From Bradyrhizobium sp. CCBAU 51627 (lineage in GTDB: Bacteria; Pseudomonadota; Alphaproteobacteria; Rhizobiales; Xanthobacteraceae): 64,000 nucleotides of DNA. Position 1 is the first letter of the stretch. Each line of letters opens with the position of its first letter. Under the pieces are notes generated by a model that saw nothing but the letters and a program-made list of their open reading frames with translations, was not told the DNA's origin and made no database searches. A program made the position numbers and the translations under genes. Positions 17,512 through 26,292 of the stretch are shown piece after piece. Where the stretch lies: positions 124,001-188,000 of the forward strand of contig NZ_LBJG01000023.1 of the NCBI RefSeq assembly GCF_028128765.1, read 5' to 3'.

Positions 17512-18721
17512 CCAGGAAGGCGTCGGCGCCCGCCTCGCGCGAGGCCGCCTCGTCCTCGCCGCGGCCGGACACGCCGATGATCGGGATCTGAGCCAGCGGC
17601 GCCTGCATCTTGCGGATTCGCCTGATAGCCTCGACGCCGTCGATGCCGGGCAACACCATGTCCATCAGCACCGCATCGAAGCCGCCTTGCGCAAGCCGGC
17701 TCACCGCATCCTCACCGCGCCCGATGAACTCGGCATGGTGTCCGAGCTCGGTCAGGATCGTGTTCAGCACGACACGGCCGAATGGATTGTCCTCGACGCT
17801 GAGCACGCGCAGCGCCACCAGTGCATCCGCTTCGTCACCATCGAGCTTTCGCGGCTTCGCCGGGCCCGCCGCATCGAGCGTTACCGTCAGCGTAAACGTA
17901 GCGCCGCCACCGCGGCGCGGAGCGACCGTGATATCGCCCCCCATCGCGCGCGCCAGCTGCTTCACCGAGGACAAACCGAGCCCGGCACCGCCGAAGCGCG
18001 AGGCGATGGTGACATTGGCCTGCGTGAATGGACGAAACAGCCGCTTGATCTCGGCCATGGTCAGGCCGATGCCGCTGTCGGAGATCGAGAAGGCGACACC
18101 GACCCGGCGTTTATCCTTGGCCTTCGCGGTGCTGCTTGCTCTGCCCTTGACGGGGCGCCAGGGTACCACCGAGATCGCCACACCGCCCTGCTCGGTAAAT
18201 TTGACTGCATTGTCGATCAGGTTCTCGAGCGCGGCGCGGAGGCGGACGGGATCGCCGACCACGAGACCCGGAAGCTTGTCGGAGATATCGACTTCGGCGT
18301 GGAGACCCTTGGCGGCGGCGCGGCCAGCCAGCGAATCGCCGGTGCTGCGGGCAAGTGCCCGCAGATCGAACAGATCCTGACGCAGCGTGCCGCCACTCTT
18401 CGCCGCCCTGTTGCCGGTCTTGGCGGCATCGACGAACAGCGTGGCCAGGTTTGCCAAATGCTCGGCACCGGCCTTGATGGTGTCGGCCCAGCGCCGTTCC
18501 CGCTCACCGAGATCGGACGTCGACAGCAAGTCGCTGATCGCCAGAATGCCGGTCAGGGGTGTACGGACCTCATGGGCAAAGGCCGCGAGCGCGGCCTGGA
18601 CGACGTCGGGCGCGACCGCCTTGGTGCTGCGCTTGCGCACATTGCCGGTTGGCCGGGCCCCCTTCCGAGAGGCCCGCCTGGACGTCCGCGTGGTGCGTGA
18701 TGGGCGCGTTTTCGCCGCCAT
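17438..18721 (-). CDS. Sensor-less hybrid histidine kinase (HisKA-HATPase-REC)
   Basis: A 427-residue protein from the ATG at 18721 with AAGGGAA upstream. The first 45 residues are strongly basic and lack any sensor or membrane segment. His50 in FAHEVRTPL is the phospho-site, with an N-box in ENLIDNAVKF, ISDSGIGL and FGGAGLGLS for ATP binding, and a C-terminal receiver with phospho-acceptor Asp in VLMDMVLPG and Lys in VKPVS. It is therefore a soluble hybrid kinase whose input must come from a partner protein. No cognate regulator is adjacent. The 3' end overlaps the yihY-like gene in the opposite direction. Confidence 0.92.
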   Translation of the reverse strand: MAAKTRPSRTTRTSRRASRKGARPTGNVRKRSTKAVAPDVVQAALAAFAHEVRTPLTGILAISDLLSTSDLGERERRWADTIKAGAEHLANLATLFVDAAKTGNRAAKSGGTLRQDLFDLRALARSTGDSLAGRAAAKGLHAEVDISDKLPGLVVGDPVRLRAALENLIDNAVKFTEQGGVAISVVPWRPVKGRASSTAKAKDKRRVGVAFSISDSGIGLTMAEIKRLFRPFTQANVTIASRFGGAGLGLSSVKQLARAMGGDITVAPRRGGGATFTLTVTLDAAGPAKPRKLDGDEADALVALRVLSVEDNPFGRVVLNTILTELGHHAEFIGRGEDAVSRLAQGGFDAVLMDMVLPGIDGVEAIRRIRKMQAPLAQIPIIGVSGRGEDEAASREAGADAFLVKPVSPRALATALLEATRREEAVT

Positions 18722-18792
18722 AGATTCCCTTCGAAGTACCCTCTTCGAACCCCGGACTATCGGCTGAGCATGGCACGGCGGAACCCCTGGAG

Positions 18793-19698
18793 TCACGGCG
18801 GCGTTTGGCTAACCCCCAGAGAAACTTGACCTAATCCCACCAGCTGGCAGATGCCGGCAGGCGTCACCCCGGCTGTGCGCAGTTCGTGCAGACCGGTCGC
18901 CTGGTCCGATTTCGACAGCTTCCGTCCCTCGCTGTCGCGAATCAGGCGGTGATGGCGGTAGGCGGGTTCGGGCAGCCCAAGCAGGGCCTGGAGCAGACGA
19001 TGCACTGAGGTGGCGTGAAACAGGTCCTGGCCGCGCACGATCTCGCTCACGCCCTGGAGCGCATCATCGACCACCACGGAGAGATGGTAACTGGTCGGCG
19101 TCTCTTTGCGGGCCAGGATGACGTCGCCCCACGCCTCGGGTCGCGCCACGACCATGCCACGCTCGCGATCCGGGCCTTCACCCAACTCGTTCCAGGTCAG
19201 GCCGGCGATGCGCCCGCACGCCGCCGTCATGTCGAGGCGCAACGCATAAGGCGCGCCTGAGGCGATCAGGCGCTCGCGCTCGTCACTGGAGAGTGATCTG
19301 GCGTTGCCGGGATACAGAGGAGCACCATCGGGATCGCGCGGCCACGGACCGTCCGCCTCACGCGCCGAGACGACCCTTGCGATCGCGGCGCGACTTTCAA
19401 AGGCGGGATAGACGAGCCCGAGTGCAGACAATTTGTCCAGCGCGGCACGATAATCGGCGAGATGCTCCGATTGTCGCCGCACCGGCGCCTCCCAGGCGAT
19501 CCCGAGCCAGGCGAGATCCTCGTAGATTGCGGCCTCATATTCCGGCCGGCAGCGTGTCGTGTCGATGTCCTCGATCCGCAGCAACAGCCGCCCACGGGTC
19601 TTTTGCGCGCAGTCGAAGTTCAGCAGCGCCGAATAGGCGTGGCCGAGATGCAGGTGGCCATTCGGACTGGGGGCAAATCGGAAAACGGGTGGTGCCAT
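18793..19698 (-). CDS. gluQRS: Glutamyl-Q tRNA(Asp) synthetase
   Basis: A 301-residue protein started at the ATG at 19698; upstream in-frame ATGs fall within a dispersed repeat and were rejected. It resembles the catalytic half of GluRS: RFAPSPNGHLHLGHAYSAL carries the HIGH motif (HLGH), with LRIEDIDTTRCR and the KLSKS motif near the C-terminus. There is no anticodon-binding domain. The enzyme places glutamate on queuosine of tRNA(Asp). It lies downstream of the AlkA gene on the opposite strand and upstream of the kinase gene. Confidence 0.93.
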   Translation of the reverse strand: MAPPVFRFAPSPNGHLHLGHAYSALLNFDCAQKTRGRLLLRIEDIDTTRCRPEYEAAIYEDLAWLGIAWEAPVRRQSEHLADYRAALDKLSALGLVYPAFESRAAIARVVSAREADGPWPRDPDGAPLYPGNARSLSSDERERLIASGAPYALRLDMTAACGRIAGLTWNELGEGPDRERGMVVARPEAWGDVILARKETPTSYHLSVVVDDALQGVSEIVRGQDLFHATSVHRLLQALLGLPEPAYRHHRLIRDSEGRKLSKSDQATGLHELRTAGVTPAGICQLVGLGQVSLGVSQTPP

Positions 19699-19709
19699 CA
19701 AGTGAATCT

Positions 19710-19741
19710 CGTCATGGCCGGGCTTGTCCCAGCCATCCACG
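19710..19741. repeat. ATGGCCGGG dispersed repeat, copy 1
   Basis: CGTCATGGCCGGGC-TTGTCCCAGCCATCCACG is the Bradyrhizobium intergenic element with ATGGC/GCCAT ends. It lies just upstream of gluQRS, and an inverted copy lies at 19827-19858. Confidence 0.7.
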
Positions 19742-19826
19742 TTCATCGGTATCACAGACTGATCGCGTTAACTCGTGGACGCACATGACCAGGGCTCATG
19801 CTAAATAATGCTTGGGCTTAGAAAGA

Positions 19827-19858
19827 CGTGGATGGCCGGGCCAGGCCGGGCCATGGCG
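19827..19858. repeat. ATGGCCGGG dispersed repeat, copy 2 (inverted)
   Basis: CGTGGATGGCCGGGCC-AGGCCGGGCCATGGCG matches the reverse complement of the copy at 19710-19741 at most positions. The two copies face each other 85 bp apart in the gluQRS-alkA divergent region. Confidence 0.7.
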
Positions 19859-19882
19859 TCGGAGAGAGTTTGCCAAATCACC

Positions 19883-20623
19883 ATGACCATCCACCTCCAG
19901 ACCCAAGCCGACCTCGAAGAAGCGATCCGTGCGCTGGTGAAGCGCGATCCGCGCCTCAAGCCCGTGCTGGAGATTGCGGGCATGCCGGCGTTGCGGCGGC
20001 GCGAGCCGGGCTTTGCCGGGCTTGCCCATATCGTCTGCGGGCAGCAGCTTTCGACCGCGAGCGCGGCGGCGATCTGGGGGCGGCTGTCGGCCGCGTTCGA
20101 TCCGTTCGACCATGAGGCCGTGCGCCGCGCCCGCACCGACCGGCTGGGGCGGCTCGGTCTGTCCGCGGCCAAGATCAAGACGCTGAAACATCTCGCGCGC
20201 GAGATCATTGCCGAGCGGCTGAATCTCGAAGTGCTCGCCGAAGAAGATGCCGACGCCGCGCATCACACGCTGATCTCGCTGCCGGGCATCGGACCGTGGA
20301 CGGCCGACGTCTATCTCCTGTTTTGCCTCGGCCATGGCGATGCCTGGCCCGCCGGCGACCTCGCCGTGCAGGAGGGCATCAAGATCGGTCTTGGCCTTCA
20401 GGCGCGGCCGACGGAAAAGCAGATGGCACCGCTCGCCGAACCCTGGCGTCCGTTGCGCGGTGCCGCGGCGCACCTGTGGTGGAGCTACTACCGCGCGGTG
20501 AAGAAGCGCGAGGGCGTCATCGCCGGCGAAGCGAACATCGTTTCAAACAATGTTGCTGTTGCAAAGCGTGCAACCTTGAAAGAGAAGATACCGGCACGGA
20601 AAAAGCCGGGACCATCACCATGA
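19883..20623 (+). CDS. DNA-3-methyladenine glycosylase II (AlkA-like, HhH-GPD)
   Basis: A 246-residue protein from the ATG at 19883. The helix-hairpin-helix is LPGIGPWTADVYLLF and the catalytic Asp is Asp159 in AWPAGDLAVQEG; IVCGQQLSTASA lies upstream as in AlkA relatives. It removes alkylated purines from DNA. There is no Ada-type N-terminal domain, so it is the short bacterial form. A basic tail of about 25 residues (KEKIPARKKPG) follows the last WWSYYRA helix. Its stop overlaps the start of the DUF2855 gene (ATGA), so the two are translationally coupled. It begins after the inverted repeat copy at 19858. Confidence 0.9.
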   Translation: MTIHLQTQADLEEAIRALVKRDPRLKPVLEIAGMPALRRREPGFAGLAHIVCGQQLSTASAAAIWGRLSAAFDPFDHEAVRRARTDRLGRLGLSAAKIKTLKHLAREIIAERLNLEVLAEEDADAAHHTLISLPGIGPWTADVYLLFCLGHGDAWPAGDLAVQEGIKIGLGLQARPTEKQMAPLAEPWRPLRGAAAHLWWSYYRAVKKREGVIAGEANIVSNNVAVAKRATLKEKIPARKKPGPSP

Positions 20624-21705
20624 CATCGACGGACTTCGTCGTCGCCCGCAACGATCTCGCGCAATGCAAGCTGATCGAGACCGTCCTCCCGGACGCCGCC
20701 GTGCTGCCTGCGGATGCGCTTCTGGTGAAGGTCGAGCGGTTCGCGTTCACCGCCAACAACATTACCTATGCCGTGATGGGCGACCAGCTGAAATACTGGC
20801 AGATCTTTCCGGCGCCACAGGGGTTCGGCAATATCCCGGTGTGGGGATTCGGCGAGGTCATTGCCTCGAACCACCCTGGTATCACCGTGGGCGAAAGACT
20901 GTTCGGCTATTTCCCGATGGCGACACATCTCGTCGTAGAAGCCGCAGACGTCAGCAGGCGCTCGCTTCGTGACGGCGCCGAGCACCGCAAGCAGGTGTCG
21001 CCGGTCTACAATCTCTATAGCCGGGTGACCGGCGATCCCGCTTTCGCCGGACATCAGGGCGACCTTCAGGCGCTGCTCCGGCCGCTGTTCATGCTGTCGT
21101 TCCTGGTCGACGATTTTCTGGCCGAGAACGACGATTTTGGCGCGCGCAGCGTGTTGCTGTCGAGCGCTTCGAGCAAGACCGCGTTCGGGCTTGCCCATCT
21201 TCTGCACAGCCGCGGGCGCAAGGTGATCGGGCTGACTTCGGCGAGCAATACCGGCTTCGTCGGCTCGCTGCCCTGCTACGACGAAATCGTCACCTATGAG
21301 CGCATCGATTCGCTGCCGACCGACAAGCCGGTTGCCTATGTCGACATGGCCGGGAGCAGCGCATTGCGGGCCGGGCTGCATCATCACTTCGGCGAGCAGA
21401 TGAAGTCCTCAGTGCGCGTCGGTCTGACGCATCGCGCCACCGATGCGGACGAAGGTGCCCTGCCCGGCGCCAAGCCACGCTGGTTCTTCGCGCCCGACCA
21501 CATCCGCAAGCGCGCCAAGGATTGGGGTCCGGGTGGAATCGAGCAGCGTTTTGGCACGGCCTGGTCGGGCTTCGCGCCGATGCTGGAAAGATGCTTGAGC
21601 GTGGTCGAGAGCCGTGGGCCGGAGGCGGTGAAGCGCATTTATCTCGATACGCTGAACGGACGCATCCCGCCTGAGCAGGGCCACATGCTTTCCCTGCTCG
21701 GATAA
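20620..21705 (+). CDS. DUF2855 family protein
   Basis: A 361-residue protein from the ATG at 20620, which overlaps the glycosylase stop as ATGA. It resembles a worn medium-chain dehydrogenase: an N-terminal GroES-like part (VKVERFAFTANNITYAVMGD) with a proline- and aromatic-rich insert, then a nucleotide-binding-like part with SVLLSSASSKTAFGLAHLL and KVIGLTSASN, then YVDMAGSSALR. The family is DUF2855, with no reaction assigned. The pairing with an AlkA-type glycosylase may only be co-transcription. The upstream in-frame extension lies inside the glycosylase gene and was rejected. Confidence 0.88.
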   Translation: MTSTDFVVARNDLAQCKLIETVLPDAAVLPADALLVKVERFAFTANNITYAVMGDQLKYWQIFPAPQGFGNIPVWGFGEVIASNHPGITVGERLFGYFPMATHLVVEAADVSRRSLRDGAEHRKQVSPVYNLYSRVTGDPAFAGHQGDLQALLRPLFMLSFLVDDFLAENDDFGARSVLLSSASSKTAFGLAHLLHSRGRKVIGLTSASNTGFVGSLPCYDEIVTYERIDSLPTDKPVAYVDMAGSSALRAGLHHHFGEQMKSSVRVGLTHRATDADEGALPGAKPRWFFAPDHIRKRAKDWGPGGIEQRFGTAWSGFAPMLERCLSVVESRGPEAVKRIYLDTLNGRIPPEQGHMLSLLG

Positions 21706-22061
21706 AGCGCTTTCAACGCTGGCTCATCGGGCCGTGCCGCCGACACGCTCGGTGACGGCCGGGAACCCCGCCAGCGTATTCGGTGGTCCGCGCGCCGGGG
21801 AACGGTACCATCGTGGCGATGCGACGTATCGGATAATCCTCAGCTCGGCAGAGACGCCGCGCCGAACATGGCCGCGAGCAGCGCGGCGAACCGGCCGCAT
21901 GGCCCTCCCAAATCACGTCGTTTTTAAGCGCTTTGCCACCTCGGCGCCGCATTGCTTGCGCCTGAATAAGTCGCTCAACGGGCTTCACAATCCCGTCACG
22001 CTGCATGTAGTATGTCAATACATGCTGCTTCGCAGCGTATATTGGAGGCCGGGAGCGTTAC
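21706..22061. other. Gene-free stretch of 356 bp before the HNH gene
   Basis: No convincing gene, tRNA or terminator was found. Short frames on both strands lack ribosome sites and family similarity. The last 60 bp hold an inverted repeat (22003-22025) and a small hairpin GCTGC-TTC-GCAGC (22024-22036) just before the HNH start, and are probably the promoter and leader. Confidence 0.5.
22003..22025. promoter_or_regulatory. Inverted repeat upstream of the HNH gene
   Basis: GCATGTA-N9-TACATGC is a perfect 7-bp inverted repeat with 16 bp between half-site centres, 37 bp before the start codon. It could be an operator or part of the leader RNA; no binding protein can be named. Confidence 0.5.
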
Positions 22062-22619
22062 TTGAACGCACATGTCTCGCAAGGCAGTTGGCCGGTGTTG
22101 GTGCTGAATGCGGACTTCCGGCCGCTGAGTTACTACCCACTGTCTCTGTGGTCGTGGCAGGACGCGATCAAGGCGGTGTTCCTCGACCGCGTCAATATCG
22201 TAGCGCATTACGATCAGGCGGTTCACAGTCCCACGCTGCAAATGCAGCTGCCGAGCGTGGTCTCGCTCAAATCCTTCGTCAAGCCGACCACCCATCCCGC
22301 CTTCACCCGGTTCAACGTCTTCCTGCGCGATCGTTTCGCCTGCCAATATTGCGGCTCGCCCGAAGACCTCACTTTCGATCACATCATCCCGCGCAGCAAA
22401 GGCGGCCAGACCACCTGGGAGAACGTGGTCGCGGCGTGCTCGCCCTGCAACCTGCGCAAGGGCAATCTCACGCCGGCGCAGGCCAAGATGTTCCCGCGCC
22501 AGAACGCGTTCGCGCCGACCGTGCACCAGCTCCACCGCAACGGCCGCCTGTTTCCGCCGAACTATCTGCACGACAGCTGGCTGGATTATCTCTACTGGGA
22601 TACGGAGCTGGATCCGTAG
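22062..22619 (+). CDS. HNH endonuclease family protein
   Basis: A 185-residue protein from a TTG at 22062 with GGGAG seven bases upstream; relatives I remember start here (MNAHVSQGSWPVLVLNADF). The C-terminal half has two zinc CxxC pairs (CQYC and CSPC) around the HNH core LTFDHIIPRSKGG and TWENVVAAC-x2-CN. The N-terminal half is conserved among alphaproteobacteria and precedes a nuclease of the McrA/5-methylcytosine-type fold. It stands alone with no methylase, so a role in a restriction system is not supported. It may have a housekeeping DNA function. Confidence 0.9.
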   Translation: MNAHVSQGSWPVLVLNADFRPLSYYPLSLWSWQDAIKAVFLDRVNIVAHYDQAVHSPTLQMQLPSVVSLKSFVKPTTHPAFTRFNVFLRDRFACQYCGSPEDLTFDHIIPRSKGGQTTWENVVAACSPCNLRKGNLTPAQAKMFPRQNAFAPTVHQLHRNGRLFPPNYLHDSWLDYLYWDTELDP

Positions 22620-22710
22620 CCAGCAAGGACGGATGGCACGGCCAAATCCTTATCGTTTCGTTACCGGACCTTAACATTCCCTCCGCAATCTCGCCGGCAG
22701 ATGGCAAGTC

Positions 22711-23988
22711 ATGCCGCCCCGAGAGATTGTCGAACCAATGCTCACCGCAACCTTGGAGCAGATCCAGGCCTCGCCCCGGAAGCGGGCGATCTATGTCTGC
22801 GTCATCCTTGCGCTGCTGGTGGCCATCCTCGCTTTCAAGACGTGGCGATTCTTCGAAGGCGGCCTCTGGTACGGCAACCAGACCGCGGACTTCGCCGCCT
22901 TCCACATCGTCGCGCAGCGGATCTGGCTGGGTGATCTCGACCTGACCTATCAGTTCGCCGCGTTCACCAAGATGCAGATGGCGGCGGCGGGCGGCACCAC
23001 CGGCGTCATGCCCTGGACCTACCCGCCGCCATTCGACCTGCTGGTTGGTCCCCTCGCACTCCTTCCGGGCTGGGCCGCCTATTTTCTCTTCACGACAATC
23101 ACGCTGGCGGCCTATCTGGCGACGCTGCGCGTCATCGCGGGAAACAACTTCGCACTCGTGCTCATCGTCTTTTTCCCGGCTATCGCGATCACGATCGGCA
23201 TCGGCCAGAATGGCGTCCTGACCGGCGCGCTGATCGGACTGGTCTGCATCAATGTGGAGCGGCGCCCCGTGCTATCAGGCGTCGCCCTCGGCCTCATGGT
23301 CATCAAGCCTCATCTGGCCGTTGCCGCCGGCATCTACATGCTGCTGACGCGCCGCTGGCCGGCGGTGCTGGCCGCCGCAAGCGTGGTGATCGCGAGTTCG
23401 CTCGCCTGCACGCTCGCCTTCGGTCCGCAGATCTGGACCGCCTGGCTCGGCAGCATTCGCGAAGCAGCCAGCTATCTCGAGGAAGGCCGCTATCAGCTGT
23501 TCCGCATGATCTCGGCCTATGCCGCGTTGTACACGGCCGGCCTCCCGCCTGCCGGCGCGTTCTGGGGGCAGATGGCCACGGCAGCCTTGGCGCTCGTCGC
23601 CGTCGCTCTCGCCATTGCGCGCGGACCGTCGGCCCGCTTCGCGCTCGGCATCGTCGCGGTCGCATCCGTGATGATCAGCCCCTATGCCTACGACTACGAC
23701 CTGCCGATCGTCGGGATCGGGCTCGCGCTGCTGCTTCCAGACCTTGCCGGGCTGGCGAGCCCGCGCGAGCGCGGCGCGATCTACGCCCTCCTGCTGCTCG
23801 CCAACGCCTACGGGCTGCTGCAGTCGGCCCGGCTGTCCGCGGAGAACGTCGGTGCGGGCGGCCTGGAGCGCACCATGACGCCGGCCATCGGAGGCTTCGC
23901 CCTGATGGCGGTGCTCGCCATGCTCCTGTGGGTCCTGCTGCGCGAGGCCAGGCCTGCGGCAGCCAGCCTGCACAGCGAGCCCGCTTAG
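22711..23988 (+). CDS. Glycosyltransferase family 87 (DUF2029) membrane protein
   Basis: A 425-residue polytopic protein with about 10 to 12 hydrophobic helices. Features of the GT87 group are [16 protein letters not shown] near residue 60, [18 protein letters not shown], and the conserved [13 protein letters not shown] and [13 protein letters not shown] blocks. Relatives are alpha-mannosyltransferases using polyprenyl phosphomannose, but bacterial members outside actinobacteria have no proven substrate. Two starts are possible (22711 or 22738). The nearest upstream gene ends 91 bp before. Confidence 0.87.
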   Translation: MPPREIVEPMLTATLEQIQASPRKRAIYVCVILALLVAILAFKTWRFFEGGLWYGNQTADFAAFHIVAQRIWLGDLDLTYQFAAFTKMQMAAAGGTTGVMPWTYPPPFDLLVGPLALLPGWAAYFLFTTITLAAYLATLRVIAGNNFALVLIVFFPAIAITIGIGQNGVLTGALIGLVCINVERRPVLSGVALGLMVIKPHLAVAAGIYMLLTRRWPAVLAAASVVIASSLACTLAFGPQIWTAWLGSIREAASYLEEGRYQLFRMISAYAALYTAGLPPAGAFWGQMATAALALVAVALAIARGPSARFALGIVAVASVMISPYAYDYDLPIVGIGLALLLPDLAGLASPRERGAIYALLLLANAYGLLQSARLSAENVGAGGLERTMTPAIGGFALMAVLAMLLWVLLREARPAAASLHSEPA

Positions 23989-24094
23989 CTTCGCGCGCGC
24001 AGAGGTATCGCGGGGAACGGAACCGGATCGGCCGGTGCCCGTTCAGACTCGACGCGACGGCAAAACGCCGCAGCGCAACCGAGGGAGGCTCGCG

Positions 24095-24316
24095 ATGGCC
24101 ACTGCTGAGAAGGACCATGTCTACAAGATCCTGGAACTGGTCGGATCGTCGGAGACCTCGATCGAGGACGCGATCAAGAACGCGATCAGCCGCGCGTCCA
24201 AAACGGTCCGCGAGATGAAATGGTTCGAGGTGGTGCAGACTCGCGGCCACATCGAGAACGGTGCCGTACGCCACTACCAAGTGACCTTGCGCGTCGGCTT
24301 CACGCTGGAAGGATGA
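24095..24316 (+). CDS. Dodecin family protein
   Basis: A 73-residue protein from the ATG at 24095 behind GAGGGAGG. The sequence is typical of dodecin: [21 protein letters not shown], then [21 protein letters not shown] and [13 protein letters not shown], with the flavin-stacking Trp in MKWFEV. Dodecamers store and buffer riboflavin, FMN or coenzyme A. The upstream frame was rejected as unconserved. It is followed by a small perfect hairpin and then a HAD gene. Confidence 0.93.
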   Translation: MATAEKDHVYKILELVGSSETSIEDAIKNAISRASKTVREMKWFEVVQTRGHIENGAVRHYQVTLRVGFTLEG

Positions 24317-24334
24317 GCCGGGCTTGCGCCCGGC
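24317..24334 (+). terminator. Small hairpin after dodecin
   Basis: GCCGGGC-TTGC-GCCCGGC is a perfect 7-bp stem immediately after the dodecin stop. There is no T tract, so termination would be weak. Confidence 0.35.
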
Positions 24335-24394
24335 AGCGTCTTGGATATCACTCGGATCGCGGCCGGACGTCCTGGCCGGGCCGAGAGTGCTGCC

Positions 24395-25018
24395 GTGACC
24401 GATGGAATCAAGCTGATCCTTTTCGACATGGACAATGTCCTCTGCGATTATGACAGGGGAAAGCGCGTCGCACGCTTGGCAGAGCTTGCCGGATCGACCG
24501 ACGAATTCGTTCACCAGGCGATCTGGGACAGTGGCTTCGAGCTGCTTGGCGACTCCGGCACGCTCGATCCCGTCGACTACCTGCGAGGCTTCGGCGAGCG
24601 CATCGGCTATCCGCTGTCGCTCGGCGAATGGGTAGAGGCGCGACGCTGTTCAATGCAGGCCGATCGCGCGATGCTGGAGATTGTCGGGCAGCTGCGCCGA
24701 ACCGTCGATGTTGCGGTCCTGACCAACAATACCACGCTGGTTGCCGATCACATCGATACGCTGCTGCCGGAATTGCGACCGCTGTTCGGCGCCAAGATCT
24801 ACACCTCGGCTCAGTTCAAGACGGCCAAGCCTGATCCCCTCTGTTACCGCCTCTGCGCTTCAGAGCTCAAGGTGAGACCCGAGACCATCCTCTTTGTCGA
24901 CGATCTCGCAGCGAATGTCGCCGGCGCCAGAGAAGCCGGCCTCTTTGCGCATCACCACACCTCTGTCGAAACTTTCAGGCAAGCTCTTGCAGGTCACGGC
25001 CTGCTTCGCGAACAGTGA
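24395..25018 (+). CDS. HAD family hydrolase (IA subfamily type)
   Basis: A 207-residue protein from the GTG at 24395 with GAGAG upstream; a TTG at 24341 would add 18 unconserved residues. Motif I is FDMDNVLCDYD, motif II VLTNNT, motif III Lys in KTAKPDP, and motif IV FVDDLAANV. Members are phosphatases or dehalogenases of small substrates. The substrate is not evident from the context (dodecin upstream, convergent MFS gene downstream 7 bp away). Confidence 0.88.
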   Translation: MTDGIKLILFDMDNVLCDYDRGKRVARLAELAGSTDEFVHQAIWDSGFELLGDSGTLDPVDYLRGFGERIGYPLSLGEWVEARRCSMQADRAMLEIVGQLRRTVDVAVLTNNTTLVADHIDTLLPELRPLFGAKIYTSAQFKTAKPDPLCYRLCASELKVRPETILFVDDLAANVAGAREAGLFAHHHTSVETFRQALAGHGLLREQ

Positions 25019-25024
25019 CCAGTC

Positions 25025-26272
25025 TCAGACGAGATCGACGCCGCGCCGCTCAGGGATCAGCACGAGCAGCGCCACGATGTCGATCAGGTAAAGCAGCGCA
25101 AGCCCCGCGATCGCGGTCGGAAATCCGTAGGCAGCGCTGACGATGCCGACCACCAGCGGGCCGAAGCCGGCCACTGCCCGCCCGATGTTGAAGAACACGT
25201 TCTGCGCGGTGGCGCGCGCCGCGGTCGGATAGAGCTCGCTCATCAACGCGCCGTAGCCGCCGAGCATGCCGTTGACGAAGAAGCCCATCACGGCCCCGCC
25301 GATCAGCAGCGCGCCGGCGCTCGTCAGCTGCGAGTAGACCACCACCATGATCGCCGCACCCAGCATATAGGTCAGGAACGCCGCACGGCGGCCGAAACGA
25401 TCGGCGAAATGGCCGAACAGGAAAATGCCGAGCGCCATGCCGGCAATCGTGACCGCGGTCCAGAGCGCGGATTGCGTCAGGCCATAGCCGAACCGCGTCG
25501 AGAGATAGTTCGGCAGCCAGATCATGATGCCGTAATAGCCGAAATTCTGCACCGAGCAGAGAATGATCATTCCGATGCCGGTCCGGGTCGTCTGCGCATC
25601 AGCCACCAGCGCGCGAAGCGACGAGCCGGTGTCCGCCGCCTGCGCCTTGTGCGCGATGAAGACGTCAGGTTCGTGGAGCTTGCGCCGGATCACGTAGGCG
25701 ATCACCGCCGGAAACACGCCGATCGCAAACATGCCGCGCCAGCCGATGACCGGCAACAAGAGCGGGGTCACCAGCGCCGCAGTGAGCACACCGAATTGCC
25801 AGCCAAGCCCGACATAGGATGTGGCCCGCGCGCGCTTGGCCGCAGGCCAGGCCTCGGCCACCAGCGCCATGCCGATGCCGAATTCGCCGCCGAGACCGAT
25901 GCCGGCGATGGCCCGGTAGGCCAGCAGGTCCCAGTAGCCCTGGGCCAGCGCACACAGCCCAGTGAAGACCGCGAACAGGACGATACTCCAGGTCAGAACC
26001 CTGACGCGGCCAAGCCGGTCCGACAGCATGCCGAGGACAAAGCCGCCGACCACCGCGCCGACTAGCGTGCCCGTCACCAATGAGGCGGCCTGCGGCTGCG
26101 TGAGATGGAGGTCTTTCGAAATCGCCGTCAGCATGAAGCCGAGGATGAGAAGATCGAACCCGTCCATGGCGTAGCCGAGCGCCGATCCCCACAGCGCCCG
26201 CCGCGCCGATGCGTCGCGGTCCGTCGCGGCAATATCAATCGCGCCGAGCATCACGTCCTGTACCTGGCCCAT
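25025..26272 (-). CDS. MFS transporter
   Basis: A 415-residue protein from the ATG at 26272 with AAGGGGGAA upstream. It has 12 hydrophobic segments, the MFS loop GMLSDRLGRVRVL between helices 2 and 3, GYAMDGFDLLILGFM near the N-terminus (the D of helix 1), and a repeat in the second half (GHFADRFGRRAAF). The DGFD feature suggests the aromatic acid or sialic-acid:proton symporter group. It starts 20 bp after the last ATP-binding gene of the peptide operon and so is probably the final gene of that transcript. Substrate unknown. Confidence 0.9.
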   Translation of the reverse strand: MGQVQDVMLGAIDIAATDRDASARRALWGSALGYAMDGFDLLILGFMLTAISKDLHLTQPQAASLVTGTLVGAVVGGFVLGMLSDRLGRVRVLTWSIVLFAVFTGLCALAQGYWDLLAYRAIAGIGLGGEFGIGMALVAEAWPAAKRARATSYVGLGWQFGVLTAALVTPLLLPVIGWRGMFAIGVFPAVIAYVIRRKLHEPDVFIAHKAQAADTGSSLRALVADAQTTRTGIGMIILCSVQNFGYYGIMIWLPNYLSTRFGYGLTQSALWTAVTIAGMALGIFLFGHFADRFGRRAAFLTYMLGAAIMVVVYSQLTSAGALLIGGAVMGFFVNGMLGGYGALMSELYPTAARATAQNVFFNIGRAVAGFGPLVVGIVSAAYGFPTAIAGLALLYLIDIVALLVLIPERRGVDLV

Positions 26273-26292
26273 ACGTTCCCCCTTGCGGTAGC

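Noticed and set aside
21713..22018. Minus-strand frame in the gene-free stretch before the HNH gene
   Set aside because: No ribosome site, Arg/Cys-rich composition and no similarity recognised.
22062..22619. HNH gene considered as part of a restriction or defence island
   Set aside because: Neighbours are a DUF2855 protein, GT87 and dodecin; no methylase, helicase or mobile gene is present.
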